From the NCBI GenBank assembly GCA_018398765.1, contig JAHBMJ010001029.1:1-64000 (forward strand): a stretch of DNA of 64,000 nt, in the 5' to 3' direction. This stretch comes from Chromera velia. Taxonomy: Eukaryota > Sar > Chromeraceae. The notes beneath the pieces are model-generated. The model saw nothing but the letters and a program-made list of their open reading frames with translations, was not told the DNA's origin and did not search any database. Position 1 is the stretch's first letter, and each line of letters opens with the position of its first letter. This document shows, one piece after another, positions 22,859 to 34,141 of the stretch. The position numbers were made by a program, and so were the translations under genes.

Positions 22859-23423
22859 GAAGAGACACTTTCAAGAAGCTCACACCAGGGCGCTCACCAG
22901 GTTGGTATAAATGAATTGGAAGTCCAAAGAGGCTAGCAACGATGTTGGCAACGGACAGGCAGAGATTGTAGCCTGGGCAGAAGTTGGCAGAAGGTGCATG
23001 GGTGAGCGCCATGCAGAAGCAACGCTCAGTTGAAACGCTGCATGACTGACGCAAGCAGCTCACTCGCCGAGCTATATACCACGCGCATGCTCCGCGGGGG
23101 CTTTTGTACGCGAAGATGCATGTCCTTGCGGGGGGGGCTCGCGATCCTCGCGCGAAGGCTTGACGTGCGGCATCGTGCGGTGTGCGCGTGCGTCAAAACG
23201 TTGGTCCATGGCGCGCCTCCCCCAGACGAAAGCCCTCCACCCAGTGAACATGCTCACGAGAAAACCGTCTCTGTTGCGAAACTTCGAAGTTCTTCAGCAG
23301 GACAGCAGCCGAGCAACTGTCAGGTGGATTTCTGACTTCCTTGATTGCTGCTCGCCGGCCATCAGGTCTCTCCCCCTCCCTCTTAAGCGAGTTGTGTTGC
23401 AAAGCAACGACTGATCAAACATC
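22859..23423. promoter_or_regulatory. Divergent intergenic region between AidB-like and phosphatase genes
   Basis: Under 600 bp separates the two divergent starts. It must hold both promoters unless upstream exons exist. A possible extra 5' exon of the minus gene is at 22898-23012 with a GTGAGC donor. A GC-rich, CpG-dense stretch lies at about 23080-23220. No TATA box is clear. Confidence 0.4.
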
Positions 23424-25194
23424 ATGCTCTCCAAGCTCTTGTCCGTCTCCTTGTTTTGTGGGGGCGTTCTTGGTCACCAGGTGCGCGTGACGAAGGGAGG
23501 AGGGTGGAATGAGTACGGGAGTGTGCGCGTGACTCTGGTCTCCAATGGGACGGAGTCTTTCGATGAGAAGGAGACCACTGCTGCCCTCACCTACTCCTCT
23601 CCCTTCACATACAGATGGACTGGTTGGTCGAGAACCTGGGAGATCATTGTTCAACTCATGCAGCATCTTAGCCGCGTCTACCTGTCGTTTACGTAACTCT
23701 CTCCCCCCCCCCCCCCNCTCCCCCCCCCCCCCCCGTTTGTGCAGACTTCAGTATCCGGACGGGACTCCAGAATATGGAGGAGGGGTCCAACAAACTGAAG
23801 CTGGGGGGGATTGACGTGACTGTGGACCTGCCCAAGGAAGGTGCGTAGACATGTCGAACTTACTGAGGCTGACACTAACAGAGCGAACGGGAGGTCAATT
23901 GTTCCGTGGAGAATGCTTGCTGCCCCCCTCCCTCTCCCTCTTGTGCCCGCCTGGCACTGCTTTCTTGAACAGGCGAAAGGAGTGTTTTCAGACTATTTTG
24001 ACTCGTTTTTCCGTCTGTGTGCAGGGTCCGGTGTGGAGGGCATCTTTGTGGCAGGTGAGAGGACGGGGCGGCATGCAGGGGGGGGGCGTTGGACTGAATC
24101 ACGTTGGGCATGCTAGGGTTTTGGGTTCACGTGGGAATGGAAGAGCAAATATGAAAGAGGAAAAATGGAGGGCCGTTCGCAGCGGCACTTTGTGGCCGAG
24201 TTTGAGGATGCCATGCGCCCTCCTGACATCATGTAAAGGAAGCAGGCCCCTTCTTCTGCAGTGTGCTTGCTTCTCTACTTACCTCTATTTGTACAAGATC
24301 TGTATTGATCGTCTCTCTCTGAGGGAAAAAGAAGTACGAAGACCCGTTGACCGAAGAGCAAAGTTGCAGATGGATGAGGGTGGTGAAGACCAGCTTTCTC
24401 TTTCTTCCACGCACTAAAACTGAAGGTATGGACAGCTCGAGTTGCCTGTCTTGTCACCCCAGCATGACCACAATAACATCTCTCATTTACTGATACGACC
24501 GTCACATGCGTGATCCATCAACCCATGAGCCACTGCTGTCTATCTGCACGCTCTCTCTCTCTCTGACTTCAATAAATAAAAATGCCTTGCAGACCCTTGC
24601 GTGTCCTCGAAGTGGATTTCCTGTCTGGTCAAATTTGACGTCGGATCCCGTCTCCCTGCTCTCCTGAACGCCGCAAGTGAAACTTCGAAGCTCGACTTCT
24701 TCGGCATCCTCGGAGACAATTTCTATGACAGGTTGGTGGGTGCATGGTGTGAGGCACTCGTAGGAGCATCGATACAGGTCGGACTGAGCTCAGAACCAAA
24801 GCAGCCCAACGCACGTACAGCGTCTCTCTCTGTATTTTCGATGCATCGACCAACAGGTGAATGTGACGTACTGAGACAAAATACCTCACGCACCTGTACG
24901 CATTTCTCCTTTCACCTCCGTACCCTCACTCTGCTCACTGTCCCCTCTTTCGTCGACTTCCAAAATTGTATCTGATCTTCAGGAAGGAAGTCGAAATCAA
25001 GATCTCATCTTTCTGGTTTGCATCCATATGCATTATAAGGGAAAAGGTTTCCTTTTGTTCCTGCCTTTCACACAGGTACGGGCACCTTTCCAGTGAGTTC
25101 TTCGCACGCCTCAGCCCGCGCATGCAGGTACGTGAGAGCAATTGTCTTGTCCCCTCTGCCACTCTCCCACGCTCCTGCCTCGTCACGCGCAGCG

Positions 25195-25235
<41 letters not shown>

Positions 25236-27493
25236 GTACACACATGCATGTGCTTCGCGTTGGTCCTTCCGCACTGCTTCGAGAATGATTTGAGGTGGAC
25301 GTGTCCAGTCCTCCCGTTCCGGTCCCGTCCCGGTCACTGACCTGACAGCGTCGTCCTTGCGCTCATCTCTCTGCCCATACCTTTCTGCATGCGTATATGC
25401 ACCTCTCACTTTTTTCCCCTTCGCCCTGTCTGCCTGAATTAAAGATTCACTCACTCGTGCTTTTCTGAATACGGATGCAGGAGACTTTCCTGTATGCCGT
25501 GATCGGGAACCACGACTACTGGGTGTACGGGACGCCCTGGCTGAAGGCCTCTAAGAAGGATCAGATGGGGTACGGATTCGCTCAGGTGGGTTGGCTGGTT
25601 TTTCTTTCTTTTTGTGGACATTTTATTTGATTTCTCCATTTCTCCTTTCCTCTTTTTTGTCTTGTTTGCCTAGGATTACAAATCGGTCTTTTCTTTCGTC
25701 TTGCTCCTTTTTCCTCTTCTGAGTTTATTTCTTGGTGATTTCTTCACTGATGCAAACAGGCGATGCCAATCTTCTTCGTTGCTTCTCCTTCATGTCACCC
25801 GGCCCTTGTTTTTTCTCCTCTCCTCGTCTCTGCAGTTTTACCCCCAGGACACGCAGGCGGCCCGAGGCAAAGGAGAGGGAACTGCACCCTTCGACTTCAG
25901 TGTTGACCCCAACAAGGCTTGGTGGGGCACTGAAGAGGGAGGGGAGGAAGAGGAAGCAGCGGAGATAGCAGACAGGACAGACCCTTTTGTCTGGGGGGAA
26001 TCCTTTGCTTCTCCCTTTCCGCAGACAAACTCCAGCACAGCAGCCTCGGCCTCTTCCTGGCTGGGTGCGAAGGTGGAAGCGTTCGTTGACGAACTCCGGC
26101 CTTATGTCGAGTCCTCAGAGGAGCCTGAGGCATTCGAGGAGGCCTTGAATGAGGTGGGGTGGTTGAGAGAGGGGGTGTGTGATTACTTGTGTTGTTGGCT
26201 GGTTGTGTTTTGTTCATGTGAATTGATCTGCACCTCAAAGTACTGTATGCGTTGTTCACAAAGTGGGTTTTGTTTTGGTTTTCGGTTGTGTTGTTTGTGT
26301 GTGCAGCTGCGCGTGCGAAGGCGTCTGTCTCTTGTCGGGGATGTCCGCGGCCTCGGAGGCACGGGTCCTGTCGCGCACCCTTCGAACTTCTTTTTCTTCA
26401 ACCAACTTGGAGACTTGGGGTTTGTTGGGTACACTCCCTTGGGTTCCTGGGAGGAGATGAAGCCCTGGTTCGAGGAGGCGTGCACGTACATGCAGAGAGA
26501 CTCTGTGAAGCATGTGTACATCCTGAATCATTGGAATAAACCGGGAATGGTCAGTGGGTCTTTCTATTTTCCCTTCTTCCAAGACCCCCCCCGCCCCGGT
26601 TCTTTTTGTACCTTCTTATCTGAGTCGGCCTCTGTGCTTGACTTTCTTCCCCCCCTTTTTCCTTCTGTCTCTCTCATAGTACAAGGCTAGGAGACTGATG
26701 AGAGTTCTCGCATCCTCACTGAGCTAGAATCTCGATTTCCTTGGCTACCGTGTGTCCGCGCTGAGGGTACCCTGTCTCCCATCTGCTCCCATTTTCTCTT
26801 TTCCTTCCTTAATCATCGCACCGGTTTGCTTCCTTTGCCTTACCTTCCTTCTTTCCCCTTTCTTCCTTTCTTAGTTCCTTCCTTCCCTTCCTTCCAGAGA
26901 GATGGGCCAGTGGACTCTGAGATGGTTTGGTAAACGTTGTCTGTTCAATGAGTGCAAGTCAAAATACTCTTTTTTCCTCTGACTCCGGTCTGTCTGTCTG
27001 CGTTCAGGGTGCCAAGAAGACTCTGGAGACTCCTGCTGTGTTTATTTTCATACAGAATTCTTTTTGCGTTTATTAAAATAAATGCATGCACCGGTCTGTC
27101 TGCGTTCAGGGTGCCAAGAAGACTCTGGAAACTCCCGCTGTGTGGAGACGACTCCCGAAGGAAATTGAGGCATGCACGCCTATCGAGCAGAAGCTCAGAT
27201 ACGCAATGGGACACGAGCACTGCAACCGACCTGAGGATGGGGGCAGAGGTCTGATGGTGGGAGGAACAGGAATGACTGAGATGATGGGCTGCCAGCACGC
27301 CTGGGGCTTTGCATACATTTCCACGAAGGGAAAGGGCGGAGAGGGCGACGGAGATCTCACGGTTGCGTATTTCACCGTCGCCACTGATTCTGAAGATAAG
27401 TATAGTGAGATCATGGAGTGCCTCAGAGAGAAGGGTGGGCCCTCGCAGTGCCTCCATTTGGCCGACGTGTGGATTGGAGGTGATGCCAAGTGA
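23424..27493 (+). CDS. Secreted calcineurin-like metallophosphatase (purple acid phosphatase-like)
   Basis: Nine exons join in phase: 23424-23622, 23745-23840, 24025-24054, 24593-24731, 25076-25127, 25481-25585, 25836-26153, 26307-26549 and 27110-27493 (TGA at 27491), giving about 521 residues. The N-terminus (MLSKLLSVSLFCGGVLG, then HQVRV) is a signal peptide. Metal-binding motifs of the calcineurin-like fold appear in order: VAGD, GDNFYDR, GNHDYW, an NHW histidine and MGHEHC. A two-metal phosphatase or phosphodiesterase acting outside the cytosol is expected; the substrate cannot be told. An acidic insert of about 80 residues (EEGGEEEEAAE) sits between GNHDYW and the NHW block. A 33-bp in-phase candidate exon at about 24984-25016 could be included or skipped. 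The last acceptor is duplicated just upstream (see 26984-27045). Family call strong, exact exons moderate. Confidence 0.85.
23701..23734. repeat. Poly-C tract with one ambiguous base in an intron
   Basis: A run of C containing N at 23717 lies in the first phosphatase intron. The length is likely mis-assembled. A similar poly-G tract with N at 893 is at 887-910. Confidence 0.85.
25196..25231. repeat. AC dinucleotide microsatellite
   Basis: An (AC)n run lies in an intron of the phosphatase gene between the exons ending at 25127 and starting at 25481. Confidence 0.95.
26984..27045 (+). repeat. Duplicated splice acceptor and exon start
   Basis: The segment from CCGGTCTGTCTG through CGTTCAGGGTGCCAAGAAGA and the next 20 or so bases recurs at about 27091-27145, where it forms the acceptor and first codons of the last phosphatase exon. 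The upstream copy has the same CAG|GGTGCC junction but no long frame to the stop, so it is a decoy acceptor or pseudo-exon. Confidence 0.85.
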
Positions 27494-30002
27494 GAGGGAG
27501 AGAGAGAAGATGCTGCAATATGTATTTGAGAGAGAGAGAGCGAGAGAGACGGAAAGACAGAAAAGGAGAAAAGGGGGGGGAGAGATGCAGAAAGCAAACT
27601 GGTGAGAGAAAAAGAGAAGTAAAAGCATGAGGGATGAGTTTTTGGACGGGAGAGCTGCATGGGAAAACAAGCAGAATGTAATCCGGGTACTGAGATGGAA
27701 TTGCATCCCGAAATTAAGTGTCGAAAGAAAAAGAAATTTGTGTCCAAACGGCGGCACTTCGTTGTCTTGGCGTTGCTGTTTGGTTTGTGTTTGGAATTTC
27801 TTCAGCATTCTGTCTGTTCATTCGTCGTTTTCCGGGTATCCCACCCCTTTGTGCGCTCTATGTTTGTAAATTTATGTATTTGCCTTTCGGCATGAAAATT
27901 TGGTCTTTGACCAGTGTCTATATATTTTCTCTGCATCTGTTGTTCACTGTATCTTCTGTGACATTTCCACCCTGGTCGATGTTTGAAATACCATCGGATT
28001 TCTGTAAAGTGATCGAATTCAATCATGCTTCCTTTTGTTGCTGCCTGTAGACACACAAAATAAAGAAAGACATGCTGATGGCGTGGAAGAACGGAAAAAG
28101 GAGGATACATCGGGGGATTGATATCTCTGTATGCTCTCATGTGTGCCTCTACGTGAGTCCTCCCACGTGTGCGTTGGAGCGTCTTTTTGGGACTTGTCTC
28201 GGTGCCCCTTTTTTCGTCTTCTACCTTCATGGTAGTGCTTTTGGCTTTTTACACATGTGTGGGCGTGCAGAAGTCCCCTCCGTATAGATTTTCTGTGTGT
28301 CACTTTTGTTTTTTCGTTTCCAACATTGAGTCACATGCGTCTGCGTGCTTTTCAGCAGAGCGCGCATGTGCGTGAGTTGTGAACCCACAGCAAGGGGGGT
28401 GAGACTCAATCAATCGGTTTGAATGACAGACTGACAGACTGACTGTATTTTTAGAGGACGACTGGTTCGTTCGGCCCTGTAGTCAATCTCTCGTGGCAAC
28501 TTGGAGGGAGGGAGGGAGGGGGAGAGAGAAAAGGAGGGACAGAGAGAGAAGGAGAGAGAGTGAGTGAATGATGAGAACAAAAGGATGAGCGAGAAGGGGG
28601 GAAGAAGCCAAATAGAAGTAGAAATTGGGACAGAAAGAAAAAATGGTGTGCATGAGGAGACGGGAAGCCTCCCTCTCAGGCAGGCAGGCAGGCAGGCAGG
28701 CAGTGTCTGCATGAGACGCGTTGGAAGTAAGGGCAAATTTCGACCTCCTCTTTGTTAAACATTCCTGGTCAAAGGTCTCATTTTTTTTTTTTAGGGCGCT
28801 TCACCACCGTTTGTTGTCTTTTGATTGAAAACTAGGGTCCTTCCCAGGAAAAGAATCCGTTGTTCATTGCTTCTTTCAGAAAGGCCTTTCTCTGCCCCTG
28901 GTCCATTAAATGAGAGCACAAAAGAAGGCGTTTGCTCAGATCAGCTGAGGGGATGCTGGCTTGTTAGCCTGCAACAGCTAGTGCCTGCTGGGTCTGCGTG
29001 TAATTCACAGGAATTCCTGTGCTTGGAGATTTGTACGTCTGCATGATGTCACGCAGCATGCATGTGTGGAGACGCAAGATTGATTGAATCGGAAGAAGAG
29101 GCAATGGAAGGTGATATCAGCAGGCAACTGAAGTTCTTCTCAGAGAGATCCAGTGGGAGGAAGCATTCTCGAACTTTGGCTTTCTCTCTCTTCTGTCAAA
29201 GTCGTCACAGCTAACTTAACTTCGCTCTCCCTCACTTCTCCCTCTTGTTGTTCCTAATGTTCTTCTTCTTCTTCTTTTTCTTCTTCTTCTCATTCCCTTT
29301 AAATTTTCTTCTACAGATTTTCTTTCTTTTTTTCTGCGTACATCATTTAATAATTGTCTGTTCGCCCTTCTGAATTGCGGTCGGAAGCATAGAGTTCAGA
29401 GCTGCAGATTGTGCACAGTTATCTATGCGCAGGTAATCTTTTGTGCGGCGCTCGTAAAGGATTTGCAACGATTACAATAATCATTATATCGTTCAAATTC
29501 AGAATGACAATACCGTTATTGATGCAGTCTATCATGCACACAGTTACTAAATCTGTGCGGGGATATATCTACTACTAAGCCTAGTATAAGTCAATATTAA
29601 AGTCATAAGTGATTTAAGTTTAGTGGTGCTTATAAAACACTGTCGCCATTTTGTCTAGCTTAGAGAGGTCGCCCCCGTAAAAGGCAGGATATCCCAAAAA
29701 GCAAATTTGCTTCTGATACCAATTCTAGTATCATGTCATTCCGACTTATATGGAAAGCTAGATGGAAAGTCTAGTGGGCTAGCTCCTGGGGCAGGTAAAC
29801 AGATGAATTCTATAATTAATATCGAATCTATAGTAATAATTAATCAATCAATTGTCATAATTCGGGGGGTTATAATAATTTACTATCTCGATAAGCTTCA
29901 TTTACTAGTTCATTTCCTAGTTCGTATAACCAGCATACTAGCATGCCGGGGGTCGATCCGCTTGCATAGCTAGTTCAGAACAAAGTACAATTAATGCTTA
30001 AG
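27494..30002. other. Intergenic region, no gene supported
   Basis: Contains purine-rich simple sequence (about 27490-27615, 28500-28560), a CAGG/GGCA run near 28678-28702, and pyrimidine-rich tracts near 29260-29335. From about 29500 to 29960 it is AT-rich and includes the fragment resembling 18095-18150. Weak ORFs show no motifs. It includes the 3' flanks of the phosphatase (plus) and nucleoredoxin-like (minus) genes. Confidence 0.4.
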
Positions 30003-31502
30003 TCATAATACTTCTGAGTGTTTTGGTGAAGAATTTATGCTAGCAGCTCGTGCCCCGCCCTTCTTCATCAAGCGCTGGGAACTGAGAGTTGCCGGGGCAG
30101 CACGACTCGGGTCCACCAGTGACGCCACCGACATGGGCACCGGCGACTGCTGCAAAGAAGCAGACGAGTCTGACCGAGCACCTCTCTCATCCTCTGTCTT
30201 TGGAACTGCCGTCCGACCCTGAGGTGGAAGGGCAGAGACGTCCTGAAGAGACAGTGAGAGGGAGAGTGGGTCTCGGAGAGGGGGTCCGGTCGGTGAGGGA
30301 GGGGATGGGACAAGAGAGGAGGCAACAGGGCTTTCTGGAGACGTCACAGACGAGACGACCGCTTTTTCTCTTTCCAATGGTAACACCGTTGAGTTTTCTG
30401 TTCGATGACTTCCTAAGATTACACTTGAAGAATGGACATCAGATGTAGACCCTAGTTCCATCTCTTTCAACCCTTGCTTTTCCTCTGCCTTCAATCCCCC
30501 CTTCCCCTTTCCCTTTCCCTGGCGACGGTTTTTTCCCTTCCCCCCAGCGCGCTTTTGTGGATTCAAATCAAGTCGCCGTCTCTGTCGGGCAGGCGATGGC
30601 GATTCTCCAAGAGCATCAGGGGTGGCGGCGCCACTTCTCAGAGACGATGCAAGCTCCCCTCCCCCAGTCTTCCCCACAGTTCCCGAAGAGGAAGAGGGAC
30701 CCCCTCCCACCCCATAACTTCCACCCGCACTCCCCGCTTGCGTTTCTCCCTCCCCCGTACCCCCCCTCTCTCTGCGCGCGTGCAGGTCCCAGGCCGATAG
30801 TCTGCTTGCCCTTGCTGCGTCGTCTGCCGTTTCCAGCGAGAGGAACTCCAGCTCCTCACCCTTCGGCCCAATTACCACCACAGCGGGAACACCCGAACGG
30901 CGGGGGGGGAGAGTTTCACCTGCAGGCGCAGGAGCATTGGAAGGCCTTCTGACTATGAATAAATCGCGTTGATAGTATAAGAAGAGGGGGGAGAGCCATG
31001 AGGAGCAAAGGGAAGCGGCAGAACAGAAGAGAGAGGACAGACCTGCAGGGAGCGTCTGTTCCAGTTTGGTTGTCTCTGCCCGTGCCCACACACCAAAACG
31101 GAGCTTCAGATGGTCCACAAGGGCCGACTCCCACCTGCATGCACGTTGTTGGATTTGTTTTTCCACCAGTGTAAACGAGTTGAAGTGAAAAACAGATCTG
31201 CCCAGATTACACGACAATTCAATTAATCCAATCACGTAGAGAGGGAGGGACCCCCTTGAACAACGACATTCGCACACAGACACACAAATACAAGCACCCG
31301 AAAGCTAACAGAAACACAAAAATACATGCAGATGCGCGCAAACCCACCATGAGACATGCACGCAAATACACTGAGAGAAACTCACACACGGAAACACAGG
31401 TACCCAGATAGACACTGAGCTGCACAATTACACACACGCGCATGCGCAAACAAAAGCACGAAAACATGCAGCCAGCGCGCACGTACGTACTCTTGCAAGG
31501 AA

Positions 31503-31581
<79 letters not shown>

Positions 31582-32110
31582 CAATACAGTCACGTGCACA
31601 GAGAGACTTGCACCGAAACAGACAGACCTCAGAAAAAGCACAGGACCCTTTCCCACCGCCCCCCCATCAACGAGGCTTTTCTTGTGCTGCATCCAGGCAC
31701 TGTGGTCATTGTCACAAGGTACCACCACAGCGATTAGCTCGGCCCCTCCCGCGCGCTCCCTGTCTTCTTCCACGAGCCAGGAGATCAGCTGGGGGTCCCC
31801 TCGCCGACAAAGGGGGCAGGAAGCGGTGGAGAAGTACAGACCCACAGAGACGGGGTGTCCAGAGGAAGGGAAGAGGACTTCTGACACTGCACACGGACGG
31901 CAGAGGACTTTCTCGCTCACGCAATCATAGACAGAAAATGGTTGTGCTCTCAAGCTGCATCATCATCGTACTTCGGGCTCTTTCTTCGTTCTTCTCCTTT
32001 TGCTTTTGACGTCTGTCGTTTGTTCCTTGACAAACAAAAGGGGACAAAGTTTTCTCCTACCACGTTAGCAGATCAGCCACAGAATGAGAGAGAGGCGAAA
32101 ATTGCAGGCG

Positions 32111-32144
<34 letters not shown>

Positions 32145-33009
32145 GAGTGTCCTGGGTCTGGAGAAGTGCCTTTTCATTTTTGATTTCTCCCAAGAAGAAT
32201 CTGGGGAGCCCCTTCGATCACGCAGCCGTTCACTTCACTTCCGTGTTCTCTGCTTCTTTCTAGCTGTCCTTCCCTCGCTCAAGAGAGGAAGAAGGAAACC
32301 AGAGGCCAAGCGCACAGGAGGCAGCCTGCAGAAAGAATAGAGTGCCCCCCATCAAAATCCTAGGGCTGTACTCTACTGCTATCTGTCCCTTTTCTTCGCA
32401 CACGTGCATGTCTTTCTTATGCAGGAAGGAACAAAGCAGCAACCAAGGTTGAAAGAAAACCAGAGAGAAGCACTCAGCTGACCATCCACAAGATTGCCCT
32501 CCGAGTCTTCCACAGCCCCCATCAGGAACGCATCGGACACCTACAAATATGCATACATACATGGGAGAAGAGATAGACGGAGGGTCAGACTCAGTGGTTC
32601 TTCTGTTTTCCTTCTCTTCGTCTCTTCACGAGCACAACGGACAAGGAAAGTCAGACGATCAGGAAGACAGGGAGGGAGGCGAGACAGCAGTACATCAATT
32701 CCTTTCTCCTTAAGCTTTCCTGCGTCTCCCTTGGAGAAAAAAAAAGTTTAAGTCGGTAAGTGCCTCAGCCCTTCAGAGGACACGTGCTCGATCAGATAGT
32801 AAAAACGTATCTCTTTTCTCGGCTCTCCCGCACTTCAGGCCAAGGCACTCACCCACCGTCTCTCGAGAGGGCCCACGGCCATGTGGCATCATCCCCCCGT
32901 TTCCCCCCAGGATTGCCCTTTTGACTTGGAGCACGGCTTCCACTTTGGACCTCTCGTCCGTCAAGATGATCTCGTGGGCCAGAAAGAACGTCACCAGCAG
33001 ACTCATCAT
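30003..33009 (-). CDS. Nucleoredoxin-like thioredoxin-fold protein
   Basis: Five minus-strand exons join in phase: 32857-33009, 32483-32540, 31628-31886, 31043-31134 and 30003-30919 (stop 30003-30005), giving about 492 residues. Residues 56-97 (LMGAVEDSEGNLVD, then VSVGLYFSTASCPLC) match the nucleoredoxin/tryparedoxin start LLG..DG..V...GIYFSAHWCPPC, with active site CPLC at 94-97 in place of CPPC. Later HLKLRFGV and SGVPAVVVIGPKGEELE match the FGVxxIPTLVVID strand that holds the cis-proline. These proteins act as thiol-disulfide oxidoreductases in the cytosol or nucleus. The last 250 or so residues are a low-complexity tail rich in K, G, S and P with a basic KGKNRRQGKGKGKGG block. The two 5' exons are less certain than the rest, and the gene may extend upstream. 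Confidence 0.68.
31503..31578. repeat. TC/TG microsatellite in an intron
   Basis: A TC run followed by a TG run lies in the intron between exons 31043-31134 and 31628-31886 of the nucleoredoxin-like gene. A related CA/CG run is at about 32108-32144. Confidence 0.95.
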
Positions 33010-34141
33010 GCAACCCCCACTGCATCAATTACAAAAAACGTACGAACAAACAGACAAACAGACACAGACAAACAAAATTTTGCCTACCGGGCACTCAACG
33101 CAGACGCTGATTCTCAAAAGTCGCCCCGGCATTCAGCGCTAAAAGGTGCAGGAAGGAAAAAAGACTGAGGCGACGCACACAGACCAGATATACGAGAAGC
33201 CGACACACATTCGACTGTTCAAGGGTTGGTTGACACGTCGAACAGGCGCATAGACGGGCAAACGGAGAGTGGATGTACGCATGCACTGACAAGATTAGGA
33301 GATACGCCAGCTTGTCGAGAGAGGGGGACCGAGGCATCGCTCTTCTCCTTTGCCTTCACAGGCAGGACAGCACCGGGAGAGGGTGGAGGAGAGAACGAAG
33401 GGACCCAGCGGATCAGAGACCCCTCTCTTCTATGGACTCCTCTTCAGATTCTACGGGGCAAGGAAACAGAAGTGGCTGGCAACGAATGTTCGCATACACA
33501 CTTCCTGTTGCACTTACGATGCAAAGGAAAAGAGAGAGTGGGCCCTGGTTATGCGAAGAGTAATCGAAGATTCAGGAATGGAAAGCGTAAATTCAGCTGC
33601 GTCTATGCAGTCGAAACGAAAGAGACAAAGTGGAGCGTTCCTAAGCAGCCGTCTCCTGTGAGCTCACGCAGTCAACGCGTCCTCCCCCTTTTCCTTTTCA
33701 GTTATGAACCTAAGTGAAGCCAAGCAGTGTATGTCTCGATCAAATGCAAACACCACCAGATTCAAGCGTGGTCAGAATGCAGATCGGCAGACTTTGATCG
33801 ACTGAGATGCCAGAAAATGGCAGATAGACAGAGTTTTGGTTTAGGAGTCGACATTTTTTACGGCTTCCAGGGACCGCCCGCGAGTCGGCCGAGCCGGGTT
33901 ACACGTCCAACACTTTTCTGGGGCCATGTTAAGAGGAGACGGCTGCCTCAGCGGAGACGGCAGAAAGTTAATCTGTGCCTAGCTAGCTCGTCGGACTCAG
34001 AGAGAAGGGACTCCTGCTCAGTTGAGCTGCATGTGGTGACGACCTGTGTGGGCGAGATCAACAAAGGATAGTAGGTGGATTGGAGGAAATCCAGTGGAAT
34101 AGACGGGAGCTTCGAGTCTGAAGCCAATCCTTCAAACCAAG
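33010..34141. promoter_or_regulatory. Divergent intergenic region, nucleoredoxin-like / DUF3119
   Basis: About 1.1 kb between two divergent starts. Open stretches on both strands lack motifs. It may include 5' exons of the minus-strand gene, whose start is uncertain. No promoter element is clear. Confidence 0.3.

Noticed and set aside
29915-29970. Possible tRNA (GGGGTCGATCC, T-loop-like)
   Set aside because: No matching acceptor stem, D-arm or anticodon arm could be drawn.
30037-30952. Pro/Arg-rich plus ORFs opposite the nucleoredoxin tail
   Set aside because: Shadows of the low-complexity minus-strand exon, which joins in phase to conserved thioredoxin-fold exons.
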